Part shown: positions 1 through 10,061 of the stretch, in pieces
Layout of the letters: every line of letters begins with the position of its first letter
How positions within the stretch are numbered: position 1 is the first letter of the stretch
DNA from: Legionella brunensis
Lineage (GTDB): Bacteria; Pseudomonadota; Gammaproteobacteria; Legionellales; Legionellaceae
Length of the DNA: 64,000 bases
Direction: 5' to 3'
NCBI RefSeq assembly: GCF_001467025.1
Contig: NZ_LNXV01000029.1
Span: forward strand, 179,063 to 243,062
The notes under the pieces: generated by a model
Seen by the model: only the letters and a program-made list of their open reading frames with translations
What the model was told of the DNA's origin: nothing
The model's database searches: none
Program-made: the position numbers and the translations under genes

Positions 1-714
1 GGACTTAAGCATATAGATAAAACCACAATCCACAATTACCGCGCCGCTCTCATGAGGTCCTGTTTGTGATTGACCATAGATTTCAGCATAAAGACTTATC
101 TTTTCAATAGGCGCATAGCTGATTAATACGTCGGGTAGTAATGACGTATAACGCCCTCCACCTTCCAAAGTAGGATTAGTAAACGAGCCTCCCTCAAGCA
201 TCGCGGTAGCACTCCATTGCTCGTTAAAAGCATAGATGCCAATACCACTTATAGCTATACCTAAGCTTTCACTACCAAAAGCAGAACTTCCACCCGGAAA
301 TATGACGGTTCCACTTCCTGTAAATATCCAATTTTGGCCATAACTGAATGGATGTTTAAAATCAAAACTAAAGGGTGAATAGCCAGAAAAAGGAGCCTCA
401 TTGATACGATTATAATTAGACAAAAACAATCCAATCTCATTGTGTCCTGGCAACCCAATTCGAAACTCACCTTGTGGAAAAGTTTGCTGCCAACCAGAGG
501 GCTTAAGGGTTTGATATTGGTAGCCCCCCTCTAAAAACGCTGTTTTCAATGGGAGAGAGCAAGGACTGTCAACATTTCCTCCACGATCGGTCAATACGAG
601 TACCTGTGGAGACCCCGTACAGGGATTATCATAGGTTTGTGCAATAACATTTGCCAGATTCACAGATAGAATAATCAAAACATAAAATAAGTTTCGTCCC
701 TGCTTCACTAACAT
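1..714 (-). CDS. Outer-membrane/transporter-like protein, 3' end cut by window edge
   Basis: The reading frame is open from an ATG at 714 to the left edge (238 codons, no stop), so the C-terminus is missing. It opens with a typical signal peptide (MLVKQGRNLFYVLIILSVNL, then Ala-Asn-Val-Ile-Ala). The rest is rich in Gly, aromatic and Ser residues in short alternating stretches, as in beta-barrel proteins. The segment around residues 190-235 (DVLISYAPIEKISLYAEIYG, then a Gly-rich D-x-G-F-x-Y-x-L stretch) resembles the putative MetA-pathway/phenol-degradation outer-membrane family. That family match is from memory of its pattern and is moderate; function is unknown. A second in-phase ATG is not needed; the nearby ATG at 718 is in another frame. 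Confidence 0.6.
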   Translation of the reverse strand, partial: MLVKQGRNLFYVLIILSVNLANVIAQTYDNPCTGSPQVLVLTDRGGNVDSPCSLPLKTAFLEGGYQYQTLKPSGWQQTFPQGEFRIGLPGHNEIGLFLSNYNRINEAPFSGYSPFSFDFKHPFSYGQNWIFTGSGTVIFPGGSSAFGSESLGIAISGIGIYAFNEQWSATAMLEGGSFTNPTLEGGGRYTSLLPDVLISYAPIEKISLYAEIYGQSQTGPHESGAVIVDCGFIYMLKS

Positions 715-828
715 CCATTATTCCAGATTATCTGTTTATTTTGCTCCTAACCTTATCATAGTTATTCTTATTTACCAGGTAGAATATATTTAGGGATAGA
801 AGAATGCTTGCAACCAAGCAATATCTTA

Positions 829-1212
829 TTAATCCGTGGCAATGCTAAAAATACAGTCTGTGAGTGATTGCGTACAAACAAAACCACCATAGGTATCGAT
901 CCAATTATAGTCAGTCCGAGCCGGAATTTTGACTCTTACTGGCCACCAAATTGAATAAAGTCCTAAGGAATTACTATAAGCACATACTACCCCTCGTCCC
1001 ATACCAGCAACCATGATGTTGGCTCTAACAAAACGAGTCCCATCTTCACCTTGCACACGATTGGGCGAATAAGGATTTTCAATCCATGGTTTAGGGATTA
1101 CTCCCCATTTTAATGAAGTTGTGTCAGGATCAGGGCAGGATAACATTGCAGCCTTGCTTGTTAATGTGAACAAGAGCAGACCTGCCATATTTACCAGTAT
1201 TATTTTTTTCAT
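829..1212 (-). CDS. Small secreted hypothetical protein (127 aa)
   Basis: The frame can begin at GTG 1221, but ATG 1212 gives a clean signal peptide (MKKIILVNMAGLLLFTLTSK, cleavage probably after the following Ala) and is preferred. The mature part is about 105 residues with five cysteines (CPDPD, VVCAY, FVCTQ, DCIFS among them), which suggests disulfide bonds in the periplasm or outside the cell. It ends in an Asp. It resembles short cysteine-containing secreted proteins common in Legionella genomes, but I do not recognise a named family with confidence. It is a single gene, separated from the neighbouring outer-membrane gene by about 110 bp. Function unknown. Confidence 0.6.
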   Translation of the reverse strand: MKKIILVNMAGLLLFTLTSKAAMLSCPDPDTTSLKWGVIPKPWIENPYSPNRVQGEDGTRFVRANIMVAGMGRGVVCAYSNSLGLYSIWWPVRVKIPARTDYNWIDTYGGFVCTQSLTDCIFSIATD

Positions 1213-1311
1213 GATTTGCACTTAATTGATTAGTTATTGTTTAATTTTTATAAAAAAACTCATTCAAAGGCAATACATTCACAAGCGTAGCAAATAATTT
1301 TAGATTTCCCA

Positions 1312-1339
1312 TTGTATCACAGCATTTCTTTGTTATAAT
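1312..1339 (+). promoter_or_regulatory. Sigma70-type promoter of tRNA-Leu
   Basis: A perfect -10 box TATAAT lies at 1334-1339 and a -35-like TTGTAT at 1312-1317, with a 16-bp spacer. The tRNA starts 10 bp after the -10 box, followed from the start region by GGCCGCC, a GC-rich discriminator typical of stringently controlled stable RNA promoters. Confidence 0.75.
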
Positions 1340-1349
1340 GGCCGCCTAT

Positions 1350-1436
1350 GCCGGGGTGGCGGAATTGGTAGACGCGCCGGATTCAAAATCCGGTGGTGGT
1401 GACACCGTGTGGGTTCGAGTCCCACCCTCGGTACCA
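1350..1436 (+). tRNA. tRNA-Leu (anticodon CAA)
   Basis: The cloverleaf can be drawn by eye. The acceptor stem GCCGGGG pairs with CCTCGGT, including G-U pairs at the ends. The anticodon stem CCGGA/TCCGG encloses the loop TTCAAAA, giving anticodon CAA for UUG codons. A long variable arm (GGTGGTGACACC) marks a class II tRNA, as expected for leucine. The T arm GTGGG-TTCGAGT-CCCAC is intact, and the CCA end is encoded at 1434-1436. No integrated element or duplicated tRNA 3' end is seen next to it. Confidence 0.95.
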
Positions 1437-1530
1437 AAATTCATTATGATATCTTCCTAAAGTTCTTTTTCTACATCGTCCTTCTAATAACTCTGAGTCA
1501 TTTAAAAACTGTTAATAAGGATATATAACA

Positions 1531-2616
1531 ATGCCAAACAATGATGCTCTTTCTTCATTAACTCAGCATAATTTAGAAATATTCCCAAACTCTCGTGCGC
1601 AACTCCTCAATGATTTGCGAAATCAATGGATTAAAAGCAAACCTTTGGCTGGAATTAAATTATTGCACAATATCCCTTTAACCTATGAAACCTTGGTAAA
1701 ACTAGAGTCATTATTAGCTGCAGGTGCAAATTTAACTGTGACGCACACTCAATTTTTAGAAAAATCACCTGCAACTAATATTGTAACTTTTTTAAATAAA
1801 TTAGGACTTACATACATAGAAAAGCACAATGAAATCAAAGGAGAATTCGATATTGCTTTAGATTGTTGTGCCGAAGTAGTTAACATGCCTAATGTAAAGA
1901 TTAGAAGGGGTATTGTTGAATTAACTCAAAGCGGTGGTGAGCTCTACAAGCAAATGACGACACCATTCCCAGTCATTAGTGTTGATGAATCTAACTTAAA
2001 AAAATTAGAAGGCATGTATGGCACCGGCGAATCCTTTGTGAGAGCCATTAAGGAGCAATCCAGGCAATCAATTAGTGAGCAACATTTCATGGTATTTGGC
2101 TTTGGCAAAGTAGGACGTGGAATTGTAAAATATTTGCGACGAGAAACACCCTATATTACTGTCGTTGATAAATCTAAGGAACAATTGCGAAAAGCAGAAG
2201 AGCTTGGTGTCAAAGTACTTCATGCTTCCCAAATTAGTATGATCAAAGAACGCGCCAAAGAAGCGTTCTGCTTGGTTACAGCAACCGGCGAACCACAAGC
2301 ATTATCCCACTATTTAACTGCAGAAGATTGTCCACAATCACTCATTGCTAATATGGGGGCAAGCGACGAAATAGGTTCCGGATTTAATAATAATCAGATA
2401 CTGTTCTCAGGGATGCCGATTAACTTTTCTTTAAAGCACCCCACTTTACTTCATTTTATTGATCCAATCTTTTATGCTCATAATTTAGCTGCACAATTAA
2501 TCTTGGAAAATAATTACGCTCCTGGATATCATCCCTTCCCAACGTATTTAGACGACTTAATTGTCAAGATGTGGAATGCCTATAACCCCATTGATATTAG
2601 TGATATCTATCTTTAA
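1531..2616 (+). CDS. Short S-adenosylhomocysteinase-like NAD-binding protein
   Basis: A 361-residue protein with a central Rossmann motif GFGKVGRGI (about residues 190-198) followed by an acidic VVD that would bind the NAD ribose. Several stretches recall S-adenosylhomocysteine hydrolase: HNIPLTYETLVKLESLL near residue 46, YGTGES before the Rossmann fold (SAHH has YGTGQS), TATGEPQAL (SAHH TVTGN..) and LIANMGASDEI (SAHH ANAGHFDxEI). It is clearly shorter than SAHH (about 430 residues), and the usual C-terminal tail is not obvious. It may therefore be a divergent paralogue with another nucleoside or non-catalytic role. ATG 1531 is preceded by an AAGG element 10 bp upstream. The gene stands alone between the tRNA and a convergent permease. 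Confidence 0.7.
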   Translation: MPNNDALSSLTQHNLEIFPNSRAQLLNDLRNQWIKSKPLAGIKLLHNIPLTYETLVKLESLLAAGANLTVTHTQFLEKSPATNIVTFLNKLGLTYIEKHNEIKGEFDIALDCCAEVVNMPNVKIRRGIVELTQSGGELYKQMTTPFPVISVDESNLKKLEGMYGTGESFVRAIKEQSRQSISEQHFMVFGFGKVGRGIVKYLRRETPYITVVDKSKEQLRKAEELGVKVLHASQISMIKERAKEAFCLVTATGEPQALSHYLTAEDCPQSLIANMGASDEIGSGFNNNQILFSGMPINFSLKHPTLLHFIDPIFYAHNLAAQLILENNYAPGYHPFPTYLDDLIVKMWNAYNPIDISDIYL

Positions 2617-2683
2617 GACAACAGCTCCAGCAGGTCAATTTTGAATTGCTCTGATGCTGAGCTTATTAAATAAGGGACAGGTG

Positions 2684-3934
2684 CTACACCACTCTCACAC
2701 TTTCACGCTTCTCAAAATTAAATTCATCAGGAATTTTAGTCTGTTCCCTTATCATCAAAAGGAAAGGAACAAAACCTAAAGCCAGGATAAATGATAATTG
2801 ATAGAGGCCTATCCATCCGAGCCACATCTGCAACATCGCGGCCAAAGGGCCTGAGAAAATTCGCGGCAATGCTGAGACAGCAACCAATAAGGAAAATTGG
2901 GTTCCCGTAAATGACTTATTGACCAACCGCATAAATAGTGCAACCAATGCTGTTGACCCCATACCGGCTGCAAAGTTATCACAAATAACGGCTGTGGCAA
3001 ACAATGCCAAGTTTTTTCCCATAATTGCTAATAAGATAAACAAAATATTTGTTGCTGCCTGTAATAAACCAAATGCTAACAAAGCGCTAAACAAGGACCA
3101 ACGCATTAAAATCATTCCTGCAGCCAAACCGCCTAAAAGAATGGAACTAATGCCAATCATCTTGTTTACGTAACCAATTGTATCAAGGGAAAATCCCACC
3201 CCTTGAATTAAAAATGGCATGACTATGCCGCTTGTTGTAGCAGTGAATGCCTCTCCTAACTTGTAGAACAAAATAAAAAACAATAATGGGATAACACCAC
3301 GCCGAGTTAACAGATCTTTAACGGGGGCAATAAACGAGCTAACAAAACTCGTACTAGTTGTTAATTGAGTAGTAGGCTCAGAACTCCATAAGGTAGCAAT
3401 AATGCCAGCCACCATGAGAATACCCATTAAACGGTAAGTAAATGCCCAACCAAAATGTTTAGCAATAACCAGTGCTAAACCTCCAGCGATAAGAAGAGCC
3501 AACCGATAGCCAAAAACAGCCACAGAAGCCCCTAACCCGTGCTCCCTTGTAGAAAGATACTCTACACGATGCGCATCAATGGCTACATCTTGAGTAGCTG
3601 AAAAACAAGCGAGGGAAAAGGCCAGAATGGCCATAATTTCAGGAGAAGTTTTCGGTGAAAACCAAGCCATGGCATTAAAACCCACTAGCAAAGCAATCTG
3701 CATAACAAGCATCCAGCTTCGTCTTCTTCCAATAGGCAAGAGAGAATATCGATCGAGTAAAGGGCCCCAAGCAATCCGGTATGCATAGGGTAAGCTGATT
3801 AAACTTAACATTCCCGTTGCCAACACAGACATCCCTACATCAGCATACCAAGCTTGTAAGGTTCCACTTAGCAATGCCAACGGGAGTCCTGAGGAAAATC
3901 CCAGTAAAAAAATAATTAATAAACGTTTATTCAT
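2684..3934 (-). CDS. AmpG-like muropeptide/MFS permease
   Basis: A 416-residue polytopic membrane protein of the major facilitator superfamily with about 12 hydrophobic segments. The N-terminus (FSSGLPLALLSGTLQAWYAD), the loop LPYAYRIAWGPLLDRY and the helix-4/5 region ATQDVAIDAHRVEYL are characteristic of AmpG, the inner-membrane permease that imports GlcNAc-anhydroMurNAc peptides for cell-wall recycling. Substrate assignment rests on family resemblance. Legionella genomes carry several AmpG-like paralogues, so this copy may transport something else. ATG 3934 gives a normal first helix. It is convergent with the SAHH-like gene and lies downstream of mip on the same strand. Confidence 0.8.
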   Translation of the reverse strand: MNKRLLIIFLLGFSSGLPLALLSGTLQAWYADVGMSVLATGMLSLISLPYAYRIAWGPLLDRYSLLPIGRRRSWMLVMQIALLVGFNAMAWFSPKTSPEIMAILAFSLACFSATQDVAIDAHRVEYLSTREHGLGASVAVFGYRLALLIAGGLALVIAKHFGWAFTYRLMGILMVAGIIATLWSSEPTTQLTTSTSFVSSFIAPVKDLLTRRGVIPLLFFILFYKLGEAFTATTSGIVMPFLIQGVGFSLDTIGYVNKMIGISSILLGGLAAGMILMRWSLFSALLAFGLLQAATNILFILLAIMGKNLALFATAVICDNFAAGMGSTALVALFMRLVNKSFTGTQFSLLVAVSALPRIFSGPLAAMLQMWLGWIGLYQLSFILALGFVPFLLMIREQTKIPDEFNFEKRESVRVV

Positions 3935-4061
3935 ATAATTCTAATCAATTAAATTCTTAATGTTACTTACTGAGAAATCGCGAAATGTAAGCACGCCCTG
4001 GAAATCATGATAATTTTTTTGAAATAGAATGGAACTGGAGCAAGCAAGATTAAGAATTCAA

Positions 4062-4094
4062 TAAAATTAATGCTCCCGACATGTATCAGGAGCA
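4062..4094 (-). terminator. Intrinsic terminator after mip
   Basis: On the minus strand, TGCTCC and GGAGCA form a six-base stem around a 12-base loop (4071-4094), followed by TTAATTTTATT. It lies 11 bp beyond the mip stop codon and would end mip transcription before the AmpG-like gene. Confidence 0.65.
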
Positions 4095-4105
4095 CCGGCT
4101 TTTAA

Positions 4106-4855
4106 TTAAGCGTCAGATTTTTTTACAGAGATCAAATGAATTTTAAAAATTAATGTTTCATTTGGACCAATAGGACCACCTACACTGCGAGGACCATAAG
4201 CTAAATCCGCAGGAACATAAACTTCCCAAGTTGAGCCAGCTGGCATCAGTTGTAGTGCTTCAGTCCACCCAGGAATCACTTGTGATACCTTGAAAGTGGC
4301 TGGTTTACCAGCTTTATCGGTACTGTCAAAAACTTGGCCATCAATCAGTGTACCAGTGTATTCAACGGTAACAGTGTCCTCTTTAGAAGGTTTAGCACCA
4401 TCACCCTTTTGAATTATTTTATATTGCAAACCACTTGGTAAACTAACAACACCTTCTTTTGCTTTATTCTGATTTAAAAAGGCTTCACCTTTAGCTTTAT
4501 TTTCGTCAGCTTTCTTGCTGAATTCAGCAGTACGCTTTGCCATCAAATCTTTTTGAAATTTATTCAATACATCTTTCATTTGCTGTTCTGTCAATAACAA
4601 TTGCCCACCGCTCATACCATCTTGCAAACCTTTGGCCATTGCTGAAGGATTGATATCAATACCTTGCTTTTTAAAGTTTTTACCTAAATCAGCGCCAATA
4701 CTGTAAGACAGCTTATCCATGTCACTATTTAATGATGTTGTAGGTGTAGCAGATGTTGCAGGTGCAGGTGTGGCAGTAGCTGATGCATCGGCAGCAACGA
4801 TTGCCGTTGACATTGTCAAACCTATGACAGCTGCAGCGACCAGTCTCATCTTCAT
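4106..4855 (-). CDS. mip: Mip, FKBP-type peptidyl-prolyl isomerase
   Basis: Macrophage infectivity potentiator: a surface/periplasmic homodimeric prolyl isomerase that supports intracellular infection. The order is signal peptide ([19 protein letters not shown]..), a low-complexity linker, an N-terminal dimerisation region ([20 protein letters not shown], then [20 protein letters not shown]), a long helix, and the FKBP domain (about residues 135-247) with conserved [31 protein letters not shown] and [20 protein letters not shown]. The frame can be read from TTG 4861, but GGGGA is spaced correctly only for ATG 4855. It is 249 residues against 233 in L. pneumophila. The extra length is an Ala/Thr/Pro-rich stretch just after the signal peptide. 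Confidence 0.97.
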   Translation of the reverse strand: MKMRLVAAAVIGLTMSTAIVAADASATATPAPATSATPTTSLNSDMDKLSYSIGADLGKNFKKQGIDINPSAMAKGLQDGMSGGQLLLTEQQMKDVLNKFQKDLMAKRTAEFSKKADENKAKGEAFLNQNKAKEGVVSLPSGLQYKIIQKGDGAKPSKEDTVTVEYTGTLIDGQVFDSTDKAGKPATFKVSQVIPGWTEALQLMPAGSTWEVYVPADLAYGPRSVGGPIGPNETLIFKIHLISVKKSDA

Positions 4856-5058
4856 AAACAATTCCCCTTTTGTCTTTGGTCAGAATAGAACTTGCAAAAA
4901 TGCCCAACCATTCTGCCTAAATTTAATTAAAATTACTAGTCAAGCCTTAAGCAAAATCAATTTTTTGGCTATTCTTTTAGTATTAAGGCTACATTCTTAT
5001 TGTTTGTGTGTAAGTTTCCTTCTAAAATTGACATTATTTAAACCACTGAGTTCTTAGA

Positions 5059-6435
5059 ATGAGTATTAGCATATTTGATTTGTTTTCCATAGGCATTGGC
5101 CCTTCAAGCTCTCACACGGTAGGACCAATGCTTGCAGCTAACGCTTTTTTAGATTTATTAATTAAAGGAAAACATTTTGATAAGACTGAGCGACTCAAGA
5201 TAGAACTTTATGGTTCTCTCGCTTTAACCGGCAAAGGTCATGGCACTGATAAAGCCATTTTGAATGGATTAGAAGGAAAGGCTCCAGAAACAGTCATCCC
5301 CGAAAGCATGGTGCCTCGGATGCAAGAAATTATTGCTTCTAAAGAACTCCGTTTGGCGGGGGAAAAAACGATTCCGTTTTCTGAAAATTCTGATTTTTTA
5401 TTCTTGCAAAAAGAGCTCCTCCCTAAACATAGTAATGGGATGCGGTTTACTGCTTATGATAAACAAGGCAATATGCTACTCGCTCAAGTCTATTATTCAA
5501 TTGGTGGTGGCTTTATAACGACAGAAGAAGACTTTGATCACGCATCGAGTGTCAATAGTCCTCCACCCTATCCCTTCATAACTGCTCGCCAACTTTTGAC
5601 ACTATGCCACAAAAATAAGATGACGATTGCCGAGCTTATGATGGCTAATGAGTTAACGTGGAAAACAGCCGATGCTATTCATGACGGTATTCTTGCCATT
5701 GCCAAGGTAATGGACGAATGTATTGAAAATGGTTGCCATCATCCTGGTAATTTACCTGGCGGATTAAATCTTAAACGACGTGCACCTGATCTATATAAAA
5801 AGCTGATAGAGCATAAAGGGGTGCCCAGTGTTTTTGAGCAATCTGACATCATGAACAAACTCAATCTGTTTGCCATGGCTGTCAATGAAGAAAACGCGGC
5901 TGGCGGACGGATTGTGACAGCGCCAACTAATGGTGCTGCTGGTATTATTCCTGCGGTTCTTAGATACTGTCAGGAAGCTCATGATCGTTGGAGCAAAGAG
6001 GACATCTACACTTATTTTCTAACCGCAGCAGCCATTGGGATTCTTTATAAAGAAGGTGCTTCTATTTCTGGGGCTGAAGTGGGTTGTCAGGGTGAAGTTG
6101 GTGTTGCTTCTTCAATGGCCGCAGCAGGACTTACAGCGGTATTAGGGGGCACAATTGAACAAATCGAAAATGCCGCTGAAATTGCTATGGAACATCATCT
6201 TGGCATGACTTGCGACCCGGTAATGGGCTTAGTGCAAATCCCTTGCATTGAACGAAATGCTATGGGTGCTGTTAAAGCGGTTAATGCTTCGCGTATGGCT
6301 TTAATTGGTGATGGTCAACATCAAATCTCTTTGGATAAAGTGATTCGTACGATGAAAGATACGGGTAAAGATATGCAAAGTATTTACAAGGAAACTTCGA
6401 TGGGTGGTTTGGCTGTTAATCACCCTGAATGCTGA
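5059..6435 (+). CDS. sdaA: L-serine ammonia-lyase, iron-sulfur type
   Basis: Converts L-serine to pyruvate and ammonia, feeding an amino-acid-based metabolism. It is the 458-residue single-chain form: an N-terminal beta domain starting [20 protein letters not shown], then the catalytic alpha domain with [15 protein letters not shown]. The three cysteines that hold the [4Fe-4S] cluster are visible in VGCQGEVG (about 341), MTCDPVMG (about 383) and QIPCIERN (about 395), close to their positions in E. coli SdaA. ATG 5059 starts 204 bp from the divergent mip start; no strong ribosome-binding site is seen. It ends only 4 bp before the convergent MFS gene, leaving no room for a terminator between them. 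Confidence 0.93.
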   Translation: MSISIFDLFSIGIGPSSSHTVGPMLAANAFLDLLIKGKHFDKTERLKIELYGSLALTGKGHGTDKAILNGLEGKAPETVIPESMVPRMQEIIASKELRLAGEKTIPFSENSDFLFLQKELLPKHSNGMRFTAYDKQGNMLLAQVYYSIGGGFITTEEDFDHASSVNSPPPYPFITARQLLTLCHKNKMTIAELMMANELTWKTADAIHDGILAIAKVMDECIENGCHHPGNLPGGLNLKRRAPDLYKKLIEHKGVPSVFEQSDIMNKLNLFAMAVNEENAAGGRIVTAPTNGAAGIIPAVLRYCQEAHDRWSKEDIYTYFLTAAAIGILYKEGASISGAEVGCQGEVGVASSMAAAGLTAVLGGTIEQIENAAEIAMEHHLGMTCDPVMGLVQIPCIERNAMGAVKAVNASRMALIGDGQHQISLDKVIRTMKDTGKDMQSIYKETSMGGLAVNHPEC

Positions 6436-6439
6436 TAGG

Positions 6440-7636
6440 CTAGACCTCATAAGACATCACTTCAACTTTGTTGGTGCAATGTTGCACCAACAATAAACCC
6501 ACCACCAAAATCCACATACCTATTAGAACTTCCACATAAGCTTTTAATGGATTAGTACTCATATAGCCCATCAAGATTACCGCTAATGTGGCGCTGAACA
6601 TATTAATAAAACTCATCATTGCCGAGCCACTTGCTTTATCTGCAATTGCGTTAGAGGCAACTAAAGAACCCGCTGCAAATAATAAACCACTAAAGATGTA
6701 AAAATTCATAGTGCTTAAGAAAAACCAGCTTGCTGAAAAAGAATGGTAATACAACATTCCCGTTAGACTTCCAATGCCCGCAATACACCCGGCCAAACCA
6801 ATCACAATCACTTTCTTTGCCGGCAGGCGATTCACTAAAATTTTTGCCCATAAACCGCCAATTAACATCCCCAACATATTGAGTAAATTCCAATACCCAT
6901 AATCCACAATTCGTATATGAAGAATGTCATTTGCTATTTGTGGACCCGCTGCTGAAAAGCAGTATCCTATTGCTGAGCAAAGTCCAATTACCAAAGAAAA
7001 CACAATTAATTTTCCACAAGAAAGAGCTCGTCGGTAATTGGCTACAATTGCACGTAGGTTAATTTCTTGTGGGTTTTGTAGGGTTTCGCTAAACATGCAC
7101 GTACCCCACAGCATAACCACCCCATGAACTAGCAGGATTAAAAAGCATAAAGACCATTGCCAATACTCAGTCATTACCCCGCCAAAAGCAACGGCCAGTC
7201 CAATCCCCATTGTAAAAGATAAAATACTATAAGCCATTGCAGTTGCCCGCTGCGATTCTGGTAACCATTCATTAATTAGCATATAGGTGCATGCTAAACC
7301 ACTTGCCGCCCCTAAGGCACTAATTAGGCGTCCTAAAACAATAATCCCAAAGTTTGTCTCTGCCAGTCCCAACAAACAAATCAGAACACCTACCAGATTA
7401 ATACTTAAACCGATACGTAAAGCCAATACTCTGCCAAATCGATTCGCTAAAGGGCCATAAATAAGTTGCCCAATAACATAACCTACTAAAAACGCAGAAA
7501 CTATCCATTCTACTTCACCAGTGGACAAACCAAATTGCATTTGTATTTGTGGTAAAGCAGGAGTAATTATTGCTGCCGAAAATGAAGCAATTGAAATGTA
7601 GGTTAATAACCATGAGATGCGAAGCTTTGAAATCAT
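6440..7636 (-). CDS. MFS drug-resistance-type exporter (Bcr/CflA-like)
   Basis: A 398-residue, roughly 12-helix major facilitator. The first helix pair IASFSAAIITPALPQIQMQF, the motif SAFLVGYVIGQLIYGPLANRFGR (the signature between helices 2 and 3) and LGRLISALGAASG are typical of the Bcr/CflA multidrug exporter group, which expels small toxic compounds with proton antiport. Substrate unknown. AAGGG sits just upstream of ATG 7636. It is convergent with sdaA with 4 bp between stops. Confidence 0.78.
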   Translation of the reverse strand: MISKLRISWLLTYISIASFSAAIITPALPQIQMQFGLSTGEVEWIVSAFLVGYVIGQLIYGPLANRFGRVLALRIGLSINLVGVLICLLGLAETNFGIIVLGRLISALGAASGLACTYMLINEWLPESQRATAMAYSILSFTMGIGLAVAFGGVMTEYWQWSLCFLILLVHGVVMLWGTCMFSETLQNPQEINLRAIVANYRRALSCGKLIVFSLVIGLCSAIGYCFSAAGPQIANDILHIRIVDYGYWNLLNMLGMLIGGLWAKILVNRLPAKKVIVIGLAGCIAGIGSLTGMLYYHSFSASWFFLSTMNFYIFSGLLFAAGSLVASNAIADKASGSAMMSFINMFSATLAVILMGYMSTNPLKAYVEVLIGMWILVVGLLLVQHCTNKVEVMSYEV

Positions 7637-7735
7637 TATAATTACCCTTTTTACACATATAGGATAATTATATTTTTTGAATTTTAATTAATAAAGATGG
7701 GTAATAATTAACAACCATTAACTTTTTATTAACAA

Positions 7736-9034
7736 TCAACCGTGACCTATCGACATTTGATAAGCTTTCTTTGGCGCAGAGACATAAAAACGATCGCTTA
7801 TTGCATATCCTACTATGCAAGCCAATTGCTGATTGATGTAGACTAGAGGAATACGATCACGCAACCAAGGCGGAATCCTCCACTCTTGAAATAATTTTTT
7901 TAATGCTTTTGTTTGGCCATGCCAACAAAAAACTTCACCACCTTGACGAAAACGTATTTCAATTGAACTTTGAGCAGGAATACTTAATCCTTCATCACTA
8001 AGATTCGCAGACAAAGTACCTAAACCTCTTCCTAAATCCAAAGGTTTAGGAAAGGAAGACCACTGAAAAGTAACTAATGCTTCTTGAGAAAACTCTTTTA
8101 ACAAATACAACCTTTCCTGATAGCGTCTAACACAAACATCTTCCCAAATTACCTGAGGATTTGCATCTTTTTTGGCATAAACCATTTCTGTAATTAAACG
8201 ATTAAATGTTGTTGTTGGTGGCAACTTAATTTGATTGTGCCTAAGCCATACCCGCAAAACATTGGCTAATCGTGCTTTGCTTAAATTGGTTAATTGGCTA
8301 ATTGATAATTGATTTGGGATTCTTTTTAAATCCGGACAATCAATTATTGCCAAATCCTCAAGATTGGCTTGAGCCTGTTGGCAATGATCACTGGTACGGG
8401 CAAAATTGTTTATTGCCTTTGGCCAGCGTGAAACTAGTAAGGGTATAATTTGATGCCGTAAATAGTTTCGGGAAAAATCAATGTCTTCATTACTTTCGTC
8501 ATCAATCCACAGCAACTGATGGCTATTTGCATAGGATTCTAAAGTAGCACGAGAAAGATGTAGCAACGGACGCAATAATTGACCTTGACCTAGTTTTTTT
8601 GTATCAGCCATTCCTGCCAAACCGTCAATTCCTGTCCCACGCAAAAGATGTAGTAAAAGCGTCTCAGCTTGGTCGTTAATGTGATGAGCAAGAATTAGAC
8701 AATCGTTAACGCCTATTAATTCCATAAACGCAGCATATCTCGCCCGTCTAGCAGCATCTTCAATATTGGCATTCCGCTTAAAATCGATTTGTTTAACAAT
8801 TAACGGGATACGCAGCTTGTCGCAAAATCGCTCACAATGCTTTTGCCACTCAAGAGCATTGGGACTTAAACCATGGTTAATATGTATTGCAGTTAATTGG
8901 GGGGTAAGTTCAGATTGAAGGGAGAGACTATGAAGTAAAACAGTGGAGTCTAGCCCTCCACTGTAACCAATTATTAGACGATCATACCGTTTAAGCTGCT
9001 GCAAAAACTTGGTATCTAGAAGTGGCTTAGTCAC
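7736..9034 (-). CDS. tilS: tRNA(Ile)-lysidine synthase
   Basis: Ligates lysine to C34 of tRNA-Ile(CAU) so that it reads AUA, an essential ATP-dependent reaction. The PP-loop motif [13 protein letters not shown] is near the N-terminus, followed by [10 protein letters not shown], the [10 protein letters not shown] helix, [19 protein letters not shown] and the C-terminal substrate-binding domain. The frame is open further upstream (to 9082), but that part lies inside accA. GTG 9034 overlaps the accA end in the sequence GTGACTAA, giving 432 residues, the normal size, and probable translational coupling. It is the second gene of an accA-tilS pair. Confidence 0.93.
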   Translation of the reverse strand: MTKPLLDTKFLQQLKRYDRLIIGYSGGLDSTVLLHSLSLQSELTPQLTAIHINHGLSPNALEWQKHCERFCDKLRIPLIVKQIDFKRNANIEDAARRARYAAFMELIGVNDCLILAHHINDQAETLLLHLLRGTGIDGLAGMADTKKLGQGQLLRPLLHLSRATLESYANSHQLLWIDDESNEDIDFSRNYLRHQIIPLLVSRWPKAINNFARTSDHCQQAQANLEDLAIIDCPDLKRIPNQLSISQLTNLSKARLANVLRVWLRHNQIKLPPTTTFNRLITEMVYAKKDANPQVIWEDVCVRRYQERLYLLKEFSQEALVTFQWSSFPKPLDLGRGLGTLSANLSDEGLSIPAQSSIEIRFRQGGEVFCWHGQTKALKKLFQEWRIPPWLRDRIPLVYINQQLACIVGYAISDRFYVSAPKKAYQMSIGHG

Positions 9035-9980
9035 AAGCCCCCATAGCCATAAATTTTTGGTAACGTTCCTGCAAAAGTTCATTTATAGACAAAGTTTTTA
9101 AGATACGCAACTCATCAATCAATATTTCTTTTAGCCGAATAGCCATCTCTGTGACATTTCGATGAGCTCCCCCTAAAGGTTCAGGAACAACGCTATCAAC
9201 CAAACCTGACTCAATAATTCTATCGGCAGTAATACCCATAGCCCGGGCTGCCTCACTAGCCTTAGCTGCATCCTTCCATAGGATAGAAGCACAACCCTCC
9301 GGAGAAATGACCGAATAAATGCCGTATTGTAACATCAATACCCGATCGCCAACCCCGATAGCAAGCGCGCCCCCAGACCCAGCTTCACCAGTAACGGTAC
9401 AAATAACGATGGTCTTTAATTTAGCCATTTCCAGCAGATTTCGTGCAATAGCTTCTGATTGATTACGCTCCTCTGCCCCAATACCGGGATATGCACCAGC
9501 TGTATCAATAAAGGTAAATATCGGCAATTTAAACTTTTCAGCCATTTTCATTAATCGCAACGCTTTACGATACTCTTCAGGTCGCGCCATTCCAAAATTA
9601 CGATATACTTTTTCTTTGGTTCTTTTACCCTTTTGGTGCCCTAAAACTATAACAGGCTCACCATTTAATCGTGCTAAACCACCAATAATGGCAGGAGCAG
9701 ATGAATAATGCCTATCGCCGTGTAACTCTTGAAAGTCTGTGAAAATATTTTCAATATAATCGGTCGTTTGAGGACGCAACGGATGACGTGCCATTTGGGC
9801 GACCTGCCAAGGCTCTAGGTTTGAAAAAATATTGGCAGTTAATTCTTCGCATTTTGCTTCAAGGCGCGCGATTTCTTCACTTAGATTAACTTCATTATCA
9901 TTGCCTACCATACGTAGTGCTTGAATTTTTTGATTCAATTCTTCAATAGGCTGCTCGAAATCCAAAAATTGTCGACTCAT
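9027..9980 (-). CDS. accA: Acetyl-CoA carboxylase carboxyltransferase subunit alpha
   Basis: Subunit of the AccA2D2 carboxyltransferase that moves CO2 from biotin to acetyl-CoA, the first step of fatty acid synthesis. It is 317 residues, the usual length. Visible landmarks are the N-terminal [10 protein letters not shown] helix, [80 protein letters not shown] and [15 protein letters not shown]. The start is ATG 9980. It is transcribed with tilS, whose start overlaps its 3' end. The biotin link is echoed by birA about 4 kb away, but they are not one operon. Confidence 0.96.
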   Translation of the reverse strand: MSRQFLDFEQPIEELNQKIQALRMVGNDNEVNLSEEIARLEAKCEELTANIFSNLEPWQVAQMARHPLRPQTTDYIENIFTDFQELHGDRHYSSAPAIIGGLARLNGEPVIVLGHQKGKRTKEKVYRNFGMARPEEYRKALRLMKMAEKFKLPIFTFIDTAGAYPGIGAEERNQSEAIARNLLEMAKLKTIVICTVTGEAGSGGALAIGVGDRVLMLQYGIYSVISPEGCASILWKDAAKASEAARAMGITADRIIESGLVDSVVPEPLGGAHRNVTEMAIRLKEILIDELRILKTLSINELLQERYQKFMAMGACD

Positions 9981-10061
9981 CTGTTACTCATTTGGCGAAT
10001 TTATTTTCATACGCTATGATACCTGTAACTGCTTTTTGACGCTACCGTTCCTGCATATTAT

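Noticed and set aside
1350..1436. tRNA-Leu as integration site of a genomic island
   Set aside because: No integrase gene and no duplicated tRNA 3' end were seen around it; housekeeping genes flank both sides.
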